Source: DALYJJ01 sp031969915
GTDB lineage: Bacteria > Acidobacteriota > Terriglobia > Bryobacterales > Bryobacteraceae
DNA length: 35,671 nt
Direction of reading: 5' to 3'
NCBI GenBank assembly: GCA_031969915.1
Contig: DALYJJ010000058.1
Coordinates: forward strand, 1-35,671
The translations under genes and the position numbers were made by a program. Below the pieces are notes generated by a model that worked only from the letters and a program-made list of their open reading frames with translations, had not been told where the DNA came from and made no database searches. Shown here piece by piece: positions 24,558-33,488 of the stretch (position 1 is its first letter; each line of letters begins with the position of its first letter).

Positions 24558-27035
24558 CTAGCCCTTCTGGATCCAAGTGATGGATGACGGCGAAGCCGGC
24601 CGCGGAGGCCGCTGCCCCGGTGGGACGCGCTGGGCGTTCGGGCCCGCGTACAGCGAAACATCTCCCGAATTCGGCCCGGCCTCCGGTGGGAGCGAAGGAC
24701 TGCGGTTAATCCGGGCGTAGTTCGGAATCGCGAGCAACTTGCTGCCGTCGGCGTATGCGCCGGTGATCACCGTCACGCCGCCCAGCAGATCGGCGCGCCA
24801 CTCGGTGGCCAACGGGGCGGCCGGAGACAGCGGTTTGGTGATGTCCTGATCGGTGTTCTCGACGTTGTAAATCAGGGCGCCGTAACGGAGCGCTACTTTG
24901 CCGCGGGTGGCGGCAATCAGCTCCGAAGCCGTCACGCGCTGCACCGTCATGGGCAGTTCGAGTTCGATCTTGTCGCCCGCCTTCCATTCGCGGGTGATGA
25001 CGGCGTAGCCCTTCTCGATCACGGGCTTCACCGCTTTGCCGTTTACGGCGAGCGACGTCAGCCCGCTCACCGCCGGCTCGGGCGTATAGAGCTTGCTGGT
25101 GGTCCGGTTCGGTAGCCGCAGGTGGATCGCGAACTTCCGGCGGGCCCTCGGATTCACGGTGATGGCGACCTTTCCGTTCCAGGGGTAGTCGGTCTGCTGC
25201 ACCATCTCCACTTCGGTGCCCACGGCGTCCTCCAGCGTAATGGTGCTGCCGATGTACATGTTCACGTAGACCCCGCCCGGCGCCTTGGCGTACGTCCAGG
25301 TGGGCATCATGAGGAGCGTGCGGGGGATGTTGCCGACGCAGCAGGGGCACACGTGCCAGGAACTGCGCTTGGAGCGCGCGTCGAGCGGATTGGTGTAATA
25401 GAAGTTCTTGCCCTCCAGATCCACCGATCCGAGCAGTGCGTTATAGAGAGCTTCTTCCAGGTTGTCGATGTATCGGGCGTCGTGATACGCCAGATTCATC
25501 TTCCAGTGAAAGAAGATCATGCCGCAGGTGGAGCAGGACTCGCAGTAGGCGTTGTTCCGCAGCGAGTAATTGGGTCCGAATCCCTCCGCTGTCTCGCCGC
25601 TGCCGATGCCGCCGGTGAGATAGTACTTCTTATTGACGATGTTGTCCCACAACGACCGGACGGCGCTCTGGTAGTCGGGGTCGTGCGTCTCTACGGCGAC
25701 GTCTGCCATCCCGGAGTAAGTGTAGGCGGCGCGCACGGCGTGGCCCACGGCTTCATACTGTTGCTGCACTGGTAAGTGGCTCTGGTCGTATTCGAAACGG
25801 TCGCGTTCCGGGTTCACGGCCGCGGTATAGCGGGCGTCGAGCAGATACTTCGCGGTCTGGATGTACTTATCGCCCTTGCCGCCTCCCTCCATGTCGTTCA
25901 CGAACCGCCCGAAGCGCACCAGGCCCTGCTCCATCTGCTGGTGCCCGTCGTACCATGGCTTCTTCGGCGCTGGGCCGACATTGTTGTACCAGCAATCGGC
26001 GAGCTTCTTGGCGGCGTTGTATAGACGCGCGTCCTTCCGGCCGGTCATCAGGTAGTGGTTGATCGCCGATTCCAGGAAATAGCCGGCGACATAGCCTTCG
26101 TGATCTCCCCGGTGACGGGGCGACCAGTGCTCGAACTTACTGCTCTCCACCACGCCGCGCTGCGTCTGCCGGTCCAGAGTGTAGGCCGTTTGCAGGTAGC
26201 CATCCGGTTCCTGGGCGCCGAGGATCTTGGGAATCCAATCGTCCAACGTCGCCCGGAACTTCTCGTGCGCCTTGACGATCTCCTGGTCGCCTTGCGGGTC
26301 GATCATCAGGGCGATGCTCATCGCCTCGACAGTCTGATGGACCCAGGCGTTCGAGAAAACGTAGCCTTTGTGGAGACCGGCCTTCTCCCCGCGCAGTTTC
26401 TTGCCGGCTTCAACGAAGTTATCGATGCCGCCCTCGCCGAGAATGACGTCGTCGCGATTAATGACATCGATGCAGTGGGGAATCCAATTGACGATCAGCG
26501 CCTTGACCCGTGCGTCCCAGAACTTACTGTTGATTTTGAAATTCTTGGTGTAGACGGCGCCGAGCTGCCGTAGGGGCGGCGCCGTTTCCACCGACACGTG
26601 GAGCGTCGAAGCGCTCTTCGTCTGCCCGTTGTCGGCGGTCAGGCGCAGCACGTAGGGCCCGGGCTTGGTGAACGTGGCGGTGGTGATCAGCGCCTTGGGG
26701 TCTTCGAATTTCACTTCCCCGGCGCCGGACTCCTTGCTCCAGAGCGTGCTCGCGGGTGGTCCCTGAGGAGCGGGGGGCGGGGGCGGCGGCTCATTGGGAC
26801 CACGAAACGGGACCCGCGGCCGGGGCGGTTGGCCATAGCCGGCCCAGCCGCGCAGGTACGTCTTTCCGGGCTGGATCGTGACCCGATCCTGTCCCGCCAC
26901 GGCGTTCAGCGGCGCGTCGTCCGCGGCCTGCGCGCAGGACAGGATGGCGGTGTGAATCGTAGGCGTGACTGCGGCGGCCGCAGCGGCTTTGCCCAGCGTG
27001 CCGAAGACATCGCGGCGGGTGACATCGTTCTTCAT
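24558..27035 (-). CDS. Tat-exported GH127-type (DUF1680) beta-L-arabinofuranosidase-like enzyme
   Basis: This protein has 825 residues from the ATG at 27035, with GGGAGC before it. A twin-arginine signal (TRRDVFGTLGKAAAAAAVTP) is followed by a Pro-rich stretch, an Ig/PKD-like domain (FTKPGPYVLRLTADNGQTKSAS) and an (alpha/alpha) barrel from about residue 180. The zinc-site motifs are Y-C-E-S-C-S-T-C near residue 495 and CPCC near 560. In characterised GH127 enzymes the equivalent Glu and three Cys bind zinc, and one Cys of the pair is the nucleophile. GEGGIDNF and AYHDARYIDNLEEALYNALLG are also family-like. GH127/GH146 members remove beta-linked L-arabinofuranose from hydroxyproline-rich proteins or pectic arabinan; exact specificity is open. 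Transcription probably starts from the promoter at 27087-27115. Confidence 0.88.
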   Translation of the reverse strand: MKNDVTRRDVFGTLGKAAAAAAVTPTIHTAILSCAQAADDAPLNAVAGQDRVTIQPGKTYLRGWAGYGQPPRPRVPFRGPNEPPPPPPAPQGPPASTLWSKESGAGEVKFEDPKALITTATFTKPGPYVLRLTADNGQTKSASTLHVSVETAPPLRQLGAVYTKNFKINSKFWDARVKALIVNWIPHCIDVINRDDVILGEGGIDNFVEAGKKLRGEKAGLHKGYVFSNAWVHQTVEAMSIALMIDPQGDQEIVKAHEKFRATLDDWIPKILGAQEPDGYLQTAYTLDRQTQRGVVESSKFEHWSPRHRGDHEGYVAGYFLESAINHYLMTGRKDARLYNAAKKLADCWYNNVGPAPKKPWYDGHQQMEQGLVRFGRFVNDMEGGGKGDKYIQTAKYLLDARYTAAVNPERDRFEYDQSHLPVQQQYEAVGHAVRAAYTYSGMADVAVETHDPDYQSAVRSLWDNIVNKKYYLTGGIGSGETAEGFGPNYSLRNNAYCESCSTCGMIFFHWKMNLAYHDARYIDNLEEALYNALLGSVDLEGKNFYYTNPLDARSKRSSWHVCPCCVGNIPRTLLMMPTWTYAKAPGGVYVNMYIGSTITLEDAVGTEVEMVQQTDYPWNGKVAITVNPRARRKFAIHLRLPNRTTSKLYTPEPAVSGLTSLAVNGKAVKPVIEKGYAVITREWKAGDKIELELPMTVQRVTASELIAATRGKVALRYGALIYNVENTDQDITKPLSPAAPLATEWRADLLGGVTVITGAYADGSKLLAIPNYARINRSPSLPPEAGPNSGDVSLYAGPNAQRVPPGQRPPRPASPSSITWIQKG

Positions 27036-27086
27036 GGCGTTGCTCCCGTGTCCAATCTCTAATCTTGTCGAACCGTCTGTTCCGGT

Positions 27087-27115
27087 ATTGTATACGCTTA
27101 CAGAGTCCGTTTGAA
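27087..27115 (-). promoter_or_regulatory. promoter candidate for the GH127 gene
   Basis: On the minus strand TTCAAA (27110-27115) and TACAAT (27087-27092) are 17 bases apart, giving a leader of about 45 bases before the ATG at 27035. This is the only recognisable element in the 27036-27330 gap. The rest of that gap shows no supported gene. Confidence 0.45.
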
Positions 27116-27330
27116 GCCCTCGCAACACACCCCTTGTCAGGAACTGCGATGTGGTCTAAGCTAGCGGCACTGCACCTGGGACTGGCGGAGTTGTTGGTTC
27201 TGGGGCTCGGAGGATGCATGTGTTCTGGCCGCGCCGTTCTGCGCCGCCCGTTCGTCGGGCTGTCTTCCCGCCTCCTCACGCGACTCTGCCACTCTCGGTT
27301 TGCCCGACTCAGCCGGCTGGAGGAAGCGTC

Positions 27331-28344
27331 ATGAAAACCCCGATTGAAACGTCACACCGCTCGCGCGGCGGCTTCACGTTGATCGAACTTCTGGTGGTGA
27401 TCGCGATCATCGCCATCCTCATCGGTCTGTTGCTGCCCGCGGTTCAAAAGGTCCGCGAGGCCGCGGCACGGCAACAGGCTCGAAACATCACCACCGCGCT
27501 CTGCAACGCAGCGGCGTTGTACCGTACCACCCACGCTGCCTACCCGCCTGCGTTGAGCAACCTGCAAGGGCTTCTGGACGACCCGACGGTGGCAGCCCAG
27601 TTGGCGGCGACCGGAGAGAGCGGAGGGTACCGATACCGCATCCTCGAAGCGACAGCGTCCGCCTGGAGGTCAAGCGCCGATCCGATCCCCGGGATCACGG
27701 GCGCGGTGATCTGGAACGCCGCGTTGACTACCCAAACGGGTTGCGTTTTGACGGAAACGCCGGCGCCCGGCGCCGATGCGAATCGAAGCGCGATGTTCGG
27801 CGACCTGCGCATCGCGGCTTCGGAGGCTACGGCAAGGGTCCTGGCGCTGGACTCCGCCGCGGCGGCGCAGTCGCGTCAGTTTCTCGCGCTCCCGTCCACC
27901 GAAGTGCAGGTGACGTCGCTGCTGTCGGACGCAAACAAGAGGGTCACCTTCACCTCGATCTTCGCCTACAACCAGTACCCCACGCTGCTCGGCGCGTTCC
28001 AGGATCTCACGAGAAAGCGCCTGATGCTGGGCGCGCGCAACGAAGGGTGGTCGGCGCGGCCGGGCGTCACGCTGCAGGAAGCGATGGACGCGGCGCCGGA
28101 TGAGGTCGCGCTCCTCACGTTCGATTCGCTCTGCTCCGTGTCGATGGGCTACGCAGGCGGCGGCGTGGGCCGCGCCCTGTGCGCGAAGTTGGACGCCGCC
28201 AGTGCCGCCGAGGATCGCGGCAACGCCCAGGCCAAAGCCGGCGCGCTCCATGCCTACCAGAACCAGGTGCGCGCGATCGCCGGGCGGCTCATCACCGCCG
28301 AACAGGCGGCTACTCTCCTCGCGCTGGTGCAGACGCTGCAGTAG
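27331..28344 (+). CDS. type II secretion-like pseudopilin, long form
   Basis: This protein has 337 residues from the ATG at 27331, preceded by a strong GGAGGAAG. A class III prepilin signal is textbook: a basic leader, cleavage expected after Gly14, then FTLIELLVVIAIIAILIGLLLPAVQKVREAA with Glu at +5. The hydrophobic helix and VREAA continuation resemble the DUF1559/planctomycete-type pseudopilins. The remaining 290 or so residues are much longer than a GspG domain and include a helical C terminus (AKAGALHAYQNQVRAIAGRLITAEQAATLLALV). No other secretion gene is adjacent, so it is an orphan that would depend on a peptidase and assembly system elsewhere. Its 3' end overlaps the convergent gene by 35 bases. 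Confidence 0.85.
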   Translation: MKTPIETSHRSRGGFTLIELLVVIAIIAILIGLLLPAVQKVREAAARQQARNITTALCNAAALYRTTHAAYPPALSNLQGLLDDPTVAAQLAATGESGGYRYRILEATASAWRSSADPIPGITGAVIWNAALTTQTGCVLTETPAPGADANRSAMFGDLRIAASEATARVLALDSAAAAQSRQFLALPSTEVQVTSLLSDANKRVTFTSIFAYNQYPTLLGAFQDLTRKRLMLGARNEGWSARPGVTLQEAMDAAPDEVALLTFDSLCSVSMGYAGGGVGRALCAKLDAASAAEDRGNAQAKAGALHAYQNQVRAIAGRLITAEQAATLLALVQTLQ

Positions 28345-28885
28345 CGCCGTCGTCGATCCGTTCGAAGTGGGCGTCCAAGGCGGCGAGTACGCGAGCGTTC
28401 GCCTCATCGATCTCCGCCAGGCGAAGGACGCCCTCGTCGAAGGCCACCGTGTAGCCGCCGTCGTACGGAAAGTAGTTGTACGACCGGAACGTGAGGATGC
28501 GGCCCGCCTCGAACCGGTCGCCGTCGAAATCCGTGAACGCGCGGACGATGCGGAACCTCTCTCCGGGCCGCATGGTTCCGAAGGCGAGACGTTGGGGCGC
28601 AACAGGTGCCGGCGGGACCGGCCTCTCTTTTCGCGGCGCGGACTCGATGCGCCCGGCCATTTCGAGAATCGTCCGGCGAGCCGCCTCCAGAGGACGCTCC
28701 GCGGCGGCCGCGCGCAACATCTGGCAGGCCGGGCCGCGCAGTTCCTCGCCGCCGTATTGAAACGCGGACCAGAAGTAGCTCACGTAGCTGTCGAGCATGT
28801 CATCGGGCGCCTGGAGCATGTTTTCGTAATCGCGGCGCAGGTTGTCGAGAATCGCCTGGGCTGGCCCGGAGAGCGGTTCGGCCAT
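28310..28885 (-). CDS. hypothetical protein with DUF3601-like C-terminal domain
   Basis: This is a 191-residue soluble protein. The N-terminal half is helical (LSGPAQAILDNLRRDYENMLQAPDDMLDSYVSYFW). After a Pro-rich linker the C-terminal half reads FRIVRAFTDFDGDRFEAGRILTFRSYNYFPYDGGYTVAF, which resembles the DUF3601 pattern of an F-x-D-[YF]-D-G turn, a Gly-Glu-type hydrophobic strand and an FPYDGG loop. The function is unknown. No clear Shine-Dalgarno precedes the ATG at 28885. The last 35 bases overlap the end of the convergent pseudopilin gene, which is unusual and makes antisense interference possible. Confidence 0.65.
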   Translation of the reverse strand: MAEPLSGPAQAILDNLRRDYENMLQAPDDMLDSYVSYFWSAFQYGGEELRGPACQMLRAAAAERPLEAARRTILEMAGRIESAPRKERPVPPAPVAPQRLAFGTMRPGERFRIVRAFTDFDGDRFEAGRILTFRSYNYFPYDGGYTVAFDEGVLRLAEIDEANARVLAALDAHFERIDDGATAASAPARGE

Positions 28886-28999
28886 GGGAAGGAAACCGAA
28901 TCAAGGCTACCACGAAGGCGGCTTGCGCATTCCGGCCCGTGCACAGGGGAGCCCGCCTTCCGATACAATTCGGCCTGAAAATCACGTTCGAGGAGAGCC
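28886..28999 (+). promoter_or_regulatory. intergenic region with weak promoter candidate for the GHL6 gene
   Basis: A -10-like TACAAT (28964-28969) sits about 30 bases before the ATG at 29000. No convincing -35 lies at the right distance. A GAGGAGAG ribosome site directly precedes the start. Confidence 0.3.
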
Positions 29000-31153
29000 A
29001 TGACACCAACACGGCGGGAGGCGATCGCGCTGGCCGGCGCGGCCTTTCAGGCGGCCGCATCCGCGCAGAGCCCCGCGCCCGCCTGGTGCGACCGGCCGAT
29101 GCGATGGGCGCAGGTTGCCTTCACCGAAGACGACCCCGGCCAGTACGATCCAGCGTTGTGGCTCGATTTCTTCGCGCGCATTCACGCCGGCGCCGCGTGC
29201 CTGAGCGCGGGCGGCGTCGTCGCGTTCTATCCCACCGCGATTCCGTTCCACTACAGCAGCCGCTTCCTGGGCGCGGGCGACGCCTTCGGCGAACTGGTGG
29301 CCGGCTGCCGGAAGCTGGGCATGAACGTGATTGCGCGCACCGATCCCCACGCGATCCGCGAGGACGCTTTCCGCGCGCATCCGGAGTGGGTGGCGCGCGA
29401 CGCCGAGGGCCGGCCCCGCCGCCATTGGGCGGACCCGGAGCGCTACGTCACCTGCGCGCTCGGCCCCTACAACTTCGAGTTCATGACCGAAGTGACCCGC
29501 GAGATCGTTTCGCGGTATCGCGTGGACGGCGTCTTCTCGAACCGCTGGGCAGGACATGGGATGTGTCACTGCGAAAGCTGCCGGAAGAATTTCCGCGCGT
29601 TCGCCGGCGCGGATCTGCCCACCTCGCCGAGCCCCTCGGACCCCGCCCGGCGCAAGTACATTATCTGGCACGAACAGCGGCTGTTCGAGCTGTGGCGGCT
29701 GTGGGACAAGGCGATTCGCGACATCAACCCGCAGTCCTGTTTTATCGCCAACTCGGGCGGAGGGGCGCTGTCGGAGCTCGACATGGCCACTGCCGGGGAG
29801 CTCGCTCCCATCCTGTTCGCCGACCGCCAGGCCCGCCGCGGCGTTCTGCCGCCCTGGGGCAACGGCAAGAACGGCAAGGAGTATCGCGCGGCCATGGGGC
29901 GCAAGCCCATTGGCGGCATCTTCAGCGTGGGCGTCGAGGAACCCTACCGCTGGAAGGACTCCGTGCAGTCGGGCGCTGAAATCAAGGTATGGGCCATCGA
30001 CGGCATCGCGCAGGGGCTGCGGCCCTGGTTCACCAAGTTCAACGCCAAGCCTTACGACAAGCGTTGGATGCCGGTGGTGGAGGAAATCTACGGCTGGCAC
30101 TGGAAGAACGAACGCTACCTGCGCAACGAGCGCAACCTGGCGCGCGTGGCCGTGGCTTATTCCCAGCAGACCGCACAGTTCTACGGCGGACCGCAGGCGC
30201 GGGCGCTGGTGGAGGACCCGCAACTGGGCATCTACCAGGCGCTGGTGGAAGCGCGCATCCCGTTTGAGATGGCGCACGACCGGTTGCTCAACGCCGCCCA
30301 CCTGGAGCCCTTCGGACTGCTGGTGCTGCCCAACATCGCGGCGTTGTCCGATGCGCAGTGCCGCCAGATCGAGGCGTTCGTCGAACGCGGCGGCAGCGTG
30401 ATCGCGACGGGTGAAACCTCGCTGTACGATGAATGGGGCGCGCGCCGCGCCGACTTCGGCCTCTCGCGCCTGTTCGGTTGTTCGTTCGCCGGGAGGATCG
30501 ATGAGCGGCTGCAGAACTCCTACCTTACGCTCGAACACGACACCCAACACCCTTTGCTGGACGGACTCGGGGACACGCCGCGCATCATCAACGGCGTCCG
30601 CTGGGTGGCCACCAGGCCGTTGCCCGGCCATGAGCGCCAGCCGCTGACGCTGATCCCGTCGTATCCGGATCTGCCCATGGAGAGCGTCTGGACCAGCACG
30701 CCCCGGACCGACCGGCCCGCCGTCTACTGCCGTCAGGCGGGGCGCGGCCGCGTGGTCTACTTTCCGGTGGACATCGACCGCACATTTTGGGAAGTGCTGA
30801 GCGCCGACCATGCGCGGATTCTCGCGAACGCCGCTCGATGGGCGATGCCCGCGGCGTCGCCCGTGCGTATTTCCGGGCGCGGGTTTCTGGACCTGGCCGT
30901 GTGGCGCCAGAAGCAGTCGCTCGCCTTGCATGTCGTGAACATGACCAACCCGATGGCCATGAAAGGCCCGTTCCGCGAGACCTTTCCCGTCGGCCCGCTG
31001 GCGGTCGAGTGGGACCTGCCGCGAGACGTTCAGCCGAAAGCGGTCAAGTTGCTGGTGAGCGGCGCCGCCCTGAAAACGCGCCGCGAGGGCGCCACGCTCT
31101 TCACAGAGATCCCGCGCGTGGATCTGCACGAAGTGCTGGCCGTGGACTTCTGA
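29000..31153 (+). CDS. Tat-exported putative glycoside hydrolase, GHL6-like with beta-galactosidase trimerisation-type domain
   Basis: This 717-residue protein has a twin-arginine-type signal (TRREAIALAGAAFQAAASAQ). The N-terminal TIM-barrel-like region (about 30-370) carries GGVVAFYPTAIPFHYSS, GMNVIARTDPHAIREDAFRAHPEWVARDAEGRP and YRVDGVFSNRW, close to 'hypothetical glycosyl hydrolase 6' proteins. CHCESCRKNF is a typical loop there. A middle Rossmann-like domain (about 390-560; LGIYQALVEARIPFEMAHDRLL... IEAFVERGGSVIATGETSLYDEWG) resembles the GH42 trimerisation domain. The C-terminal 150 residues look like a beta sandwich. Catalytic residues are not proven for this family, so substrate and even activity are uncertain. 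It is followed 15 bases later by an alpha-glucuronidase-like gene, probably the same operon. Confidence 0.8.
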   Translation: MTPTRREAIALAGAAFQAAASAQSPAPAWCDRPMRWAQVAFTEDDPGQYDPALWLDFFARIHAGAACLSAGGVVAFYPTAIPFHYSSRFLGAGDAFGELVAGCRKLGMNVIARTDPHAIREDAFRAHPEWVARDAEGRPRRHWADPERYVTCALGPYNFEFMTEVTREIVSRYRVDGVFSNRWAGHGMCHCESCRKNFRAFAGADLPTSPSPSDPARRKYIIWHEQRLFELWRLWDKAIRDINPQSCFIANSGGGALSELDMATAGELAPILFADRQARRGVLPPWGNGKNGKEYRAAMGRKPIGGIFSVGVEEPYRWKDSVQSGAEIKVWAIDGIAQGLRPWFTKFNAKPYDKRWMPVVEEIYGWHWKNERYLRNERNLARVAVAYSQQTAQFYGGPQARALVEDPQLGIYQALVEARIPFEMAHDRLLNAAHLEPFGLLVLPNIAALSDAQCRQIEAFVERGGSVIATGETSLYDEWGARRADFGLSRLFGCSFAGRIDERLQNSYLTLEHDTQHPLLDGLGDTPRIINGVRWVATRPLPGHERQPLTLIPSYPDLPMESVWTSTPRTDRPAVYCRQAGRGRVVYFPVDIDRTFWEVLSADHARILANAARWAMPAASPVRISGRGFLDLAVWRQKQSLALHVVNMTNPMAMKGPFRETFPVGPLAVEWDLPRDVQPKAVKLLVSGAALKTRREGATLFTEIPRVDLHEVLAVDF

Positions 31154-31168
31154 CGAGGCATTGACGAA

Positions 31169-33382
31169 ATGAAACTCATTCCGATCGCACTGCTGCCGCT
31201 CGCGCTGTTCGGCCAATCGGCCCCGACCGCCTTGATCTACGACGCCCGCCACGAGCCGGTGCGCTTCGCGGCCACGGAGATCCGCCGCGCCTTTGCGGGG
31301 CGCGGCGAAACGCTGGTGGAGCGCGCTTCGCTCACCGCGGGCCCCGAGTCGCGCCGCCTGGTGATCACCGTCACCGGCGCCGCGGGCGCGTGGCAATCCT
31401 ACTCGATCCGGCGGCGGACGGAGGGCGCGCGCACCACCTGGCAGGTGACTGCGCCGGATGCCACGGGCGCCATGTATGGGGGGCTCGACCTGGCCGAGGC
31501 CGTGCGGTTGGGCTCTCTCGAATCCCTGGGGGACACGGACCGGCGGCCTCACATCGAGCGCCGGGGGATCAAGTTCAACGCGCCGCTCGATCTGCGCACG
31601 CCCAGCTACTCGGACAACTCGACCGCGGCTCAGGCGAATATTCCGGAGATGTGGAGTCTCGATTTCTGGCGCGAGTTCATCGACGAGATGGCGCGTCATC
31701 GCTTCAACGTGCTTTCGCTGTGGAACCTGCATCCCTTCCCTTCGATCGTGAAAGTGCCTGAGTATCCCGAGGTGGCCCTGAACGACGTGCTGCGCAGCGA
31801 AGTGCCCTTCGACGACACCTATTCAATGAGCGGCAACGACCTCGTCCGCCCCATGCTCATGGAGCGGGTAGAGGTTGTGAAGAAGATGACCATCGAGGAG
31901 AAGATCGCCTTCTGGCGCGAAGTGATGCGGTACGCACACAGCCGCGGGGTGGAGGTGTATTGGATCACCTGGAACATCTTCACGTTCGGGGCCGAGGGCA
32001 AGTACGGCATCACGCACGAGCAGGACAACGCGAAGACGATCGCCTACTTCCGTGCGTCCGTGCGGGAATTGGTGCTGACCTACCCGGACCTGGACGGCAT
32101 CGGCATCACCGCGGGCGAGCAGATGAAGGAGGGAGCGGGCAACCAGGCCAAGGAGGAGTGGCTGTGGAAGACCTACGGCGAGGGGCTGATGGACGCCAAG
32201 CAGCTCGCGCCGGAACGAAAAGTGCGTCTGATCCACCGCTTCCACATGACGGGGCTCGACGACATCGCGGCGGCGTTCCGGAATTACAGCGATCCGTTCG
32301 ACGTGAGCTTTAAGTACTCGATCGCGCACATGTATTCGAGCACGCGGCCGCCGTTCATCGCCGCCGCATTGCCGCACCTTGGCCCGCAACGGCGAACCTG
32401 GCTGACGGTGCGCGACGACGACATTCACAGCTTCCGCTGGGCGGACAGCACGTTCGCCCGCGAGTACATCCGAAACATGCCCGGCAGCGACAAGGTGGCG
32501 GGTTTCTACATGGGTCCCGACGGCTATAACTGGGGGCGCGAGGCGATGAGTCTGCGCCCGGAAGCTCCGCGGCAGTTGGTCATGAAGAAGAAGTGGTTCT
32601 CCTTCCTGCTGTGGGGCCGGCTGTCGTTCGACCCGGCGCTGCCCGAGGAACAACTCGACCGGATCATGGCGCACCGCTTCCCGCAGGTTCCGGTGGAACG
32701 GCTGAAGCAGGGGTGGGCGGCCGCGTCGCGGGTGTTTCCGGAGATCACGAAGTTCTTCTGGGGAGACATCGACCTGCGGTGGTTCCCTGAGGCTTGCCTG
32801 AGCCATCCCCGCTTCCACAAAGGCTTCTACACGGTGCAGCACTTCATCGAAGGCGGCACCATGCCGGCGAGCGGCATCCTGAACATCGTCGAGTGGCGCA
32901 AGCGCTTCCTGGACGGTGCGACCATGGACGGCGTGACGCCATCGGCGGTGGCCGACGCGCTGACAGCGCATGCCGCCACGGGGCTCGCGGCGGCGCGGGA
33001 GTTAAGGCCCCACGCGGGCGCACACCGCGAATTGATCGAGACCCTCGGCGACATCACCGCCATGGCGCACCTGGGGAACTACTACGCAGAGAAGATCCGT
33101 GGCGCGTCCCAACTGGCCCTGTTCGATAAGACGGCAAAACCCTCCCAGCGCGAAGCCGCGGTGAAGCACCTGCTGCTCGCCGCCGATCATTGGAAGCGGT
33201 ACGCGGCGGCGTACGGAGTTCAGTACCGGCAGCCATTGCTGTACAACCGCGTAGGCTGGGTGGACCTTCCGGCCTTTGCCGCGAAGGCCGAGCAGGACGT
33301 CTCCATCGCCCGGCTGTGGGTTCCCGGCACGGTTCCCGACGAACCACCGTCACGCCCCGCGGACCGTCCGTTCCGCAAATAA
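31169..33382 (+). CDS. exported alpha-glucuronidase-like (GH67/GH20 N-domain type) putative glycoside hydrolase
   Basis: This 737-residue protein has a signal peptide (MKLIPIALLPLALFGQSA). A small alpha/beta N-terminal domain (about 20-125; YDARHEPVRFAATEIRRAF, GAMYGGLDLAEAVRLG) is like the accessory domain ahead of GH67, GH20 and GH84 barrels. The barrel follows: RRGIKFNAPLDLRTPSYSD, FWREFIDEMARHRFNVLSLWNLHPFPS, RGVEVYWITWNIFTFG, LDGIGITAGEQMKEG and FYMGPDGYNWG. Acidic residues at the strand ends (the Glu of GITAGEQ, Asp of GPDGYN) are candidate catalytic groups. Overall it resembles the 'alpha-glucuronidase family glycosyl hydrolase' annotation of Acidobacteria and Bacteroidetes but diverges from true GH67 enzymes. 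It probably acts on plant cell-wall glycans together with its upstream neighbour. Confidence 0.75.
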   Translation: MKLIPIALLPLALFGQSAPTALIYDARHEPVRFAATEIRRAFAGRGETLVERASLTAGPESRRLVITVTGAAGAWQSYSIRRRTEGARTTWQVTAPDATGAMYGGLDLAEAVRLGSLESLGDTDRRPHIERRGIKFNAPLDLRTPSYSDNSTAAQANIPEMWSLDFWREFIDEMARHRFNVLSLWNLHPFPSIVKVPEYPEVALNDVLRSEVPFDDTYSMSGNDLVRPMLMERVEVVKKMTIEEKIAFWREVMRYAHSRGVEVYWITWNIFTFGAEGKYGITHEQDNAKTIAYFRASVRELVLTYPDLDGIGITAGEQMKEGAGNQAKEEWLWKTYGEGLMDAKQLAPERKVRLIHRFHMTGLDDIAAAFRNYSDPFDVSFKYSIAHMYSSTRPPFIAAALPHLGPQRRTWLTVRDDDIHSFRWADSTFAREYIRNMPGSDKVAGFYMGPDGYNWGREAMSLRPEAPRQLVMKKKWFSFLLWGRLSFDPALPEEQLDRIMAHRFPQVPVERLKQGWAAASRVFPEITKFFWGDIDLRWFPEACLSHPRFHKGFYTVQHFIEGGTMPASGILNIVEWRKRFLDGATMDGVTPSAVADALTAHAATGLAAARELRPHAGAHRELIETLGDITAMAHLGNYYAEKIRGASQLALFDKTAKPSQREAAVKHLLLAADHWKRYAAAYGVQYRQPLLYNRVGWVDLPAFAAKAEQDVSIARLWVPGTVPDEPPSRPADRPFRK

Positions 33383-33413
33383 GCTGAGCCGCCGCGGACC
33401 CCGATAAGAAAAC

Positions 33414-33443
33414 AGTTGCGAAACTACGCAACTCAGATATAAT
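33414..33443 (+). promoter_or_regulatory. strong promoter overlapped by a 20-base ArsR-type operator dyad
   Basis: A perfect dyad, AGTTGCG (33414-33420), six-base spacer, CGCAACT (33427-33433), covers the -35 element TTGCGA (33416-33421) and most of the spacer. A consensus -10 TATAAT (33438-33443) follows at a 16-base spacing. A repressor bound to the dyad would block polymerase. The ArsR-type gene begins about 45 bases downstream, pointing to autoregulation of the whole operon. Confidence 0.75.
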
Positions 33444-33465
33444 TTCAGACAGCGGCCTCCCGAAT

Positions 33466-33485
33466 GCACCGGGGCGTTGCGGTGC
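33466..33485 (+). other. leader hairpin just upstream of the ArsR-type start
   Basis: GCACCG (33466-33471) and CGGTGC (33480-33485) are inverted around an eight-base loop, ending three bases before the ATG at 33489. It might limit ribosome access, which would fit the absence of a good Shine-Dalgarno. Confidence 0.3.
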
Positions 33486-33488
33486 GCC

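Noticed and set aside
27149..27334. 61-codon open frame (MWSKLAALHLGLAELLVLGLGG...) ending in an ATGA overlap with the pseudopilin start
   Set aside because: It has no ribosome site and an Arg/Leu-rich tail, and the overlap can arise by chance from the ATG being followed by A. It is not supported enough to call, though the overlap is noted.
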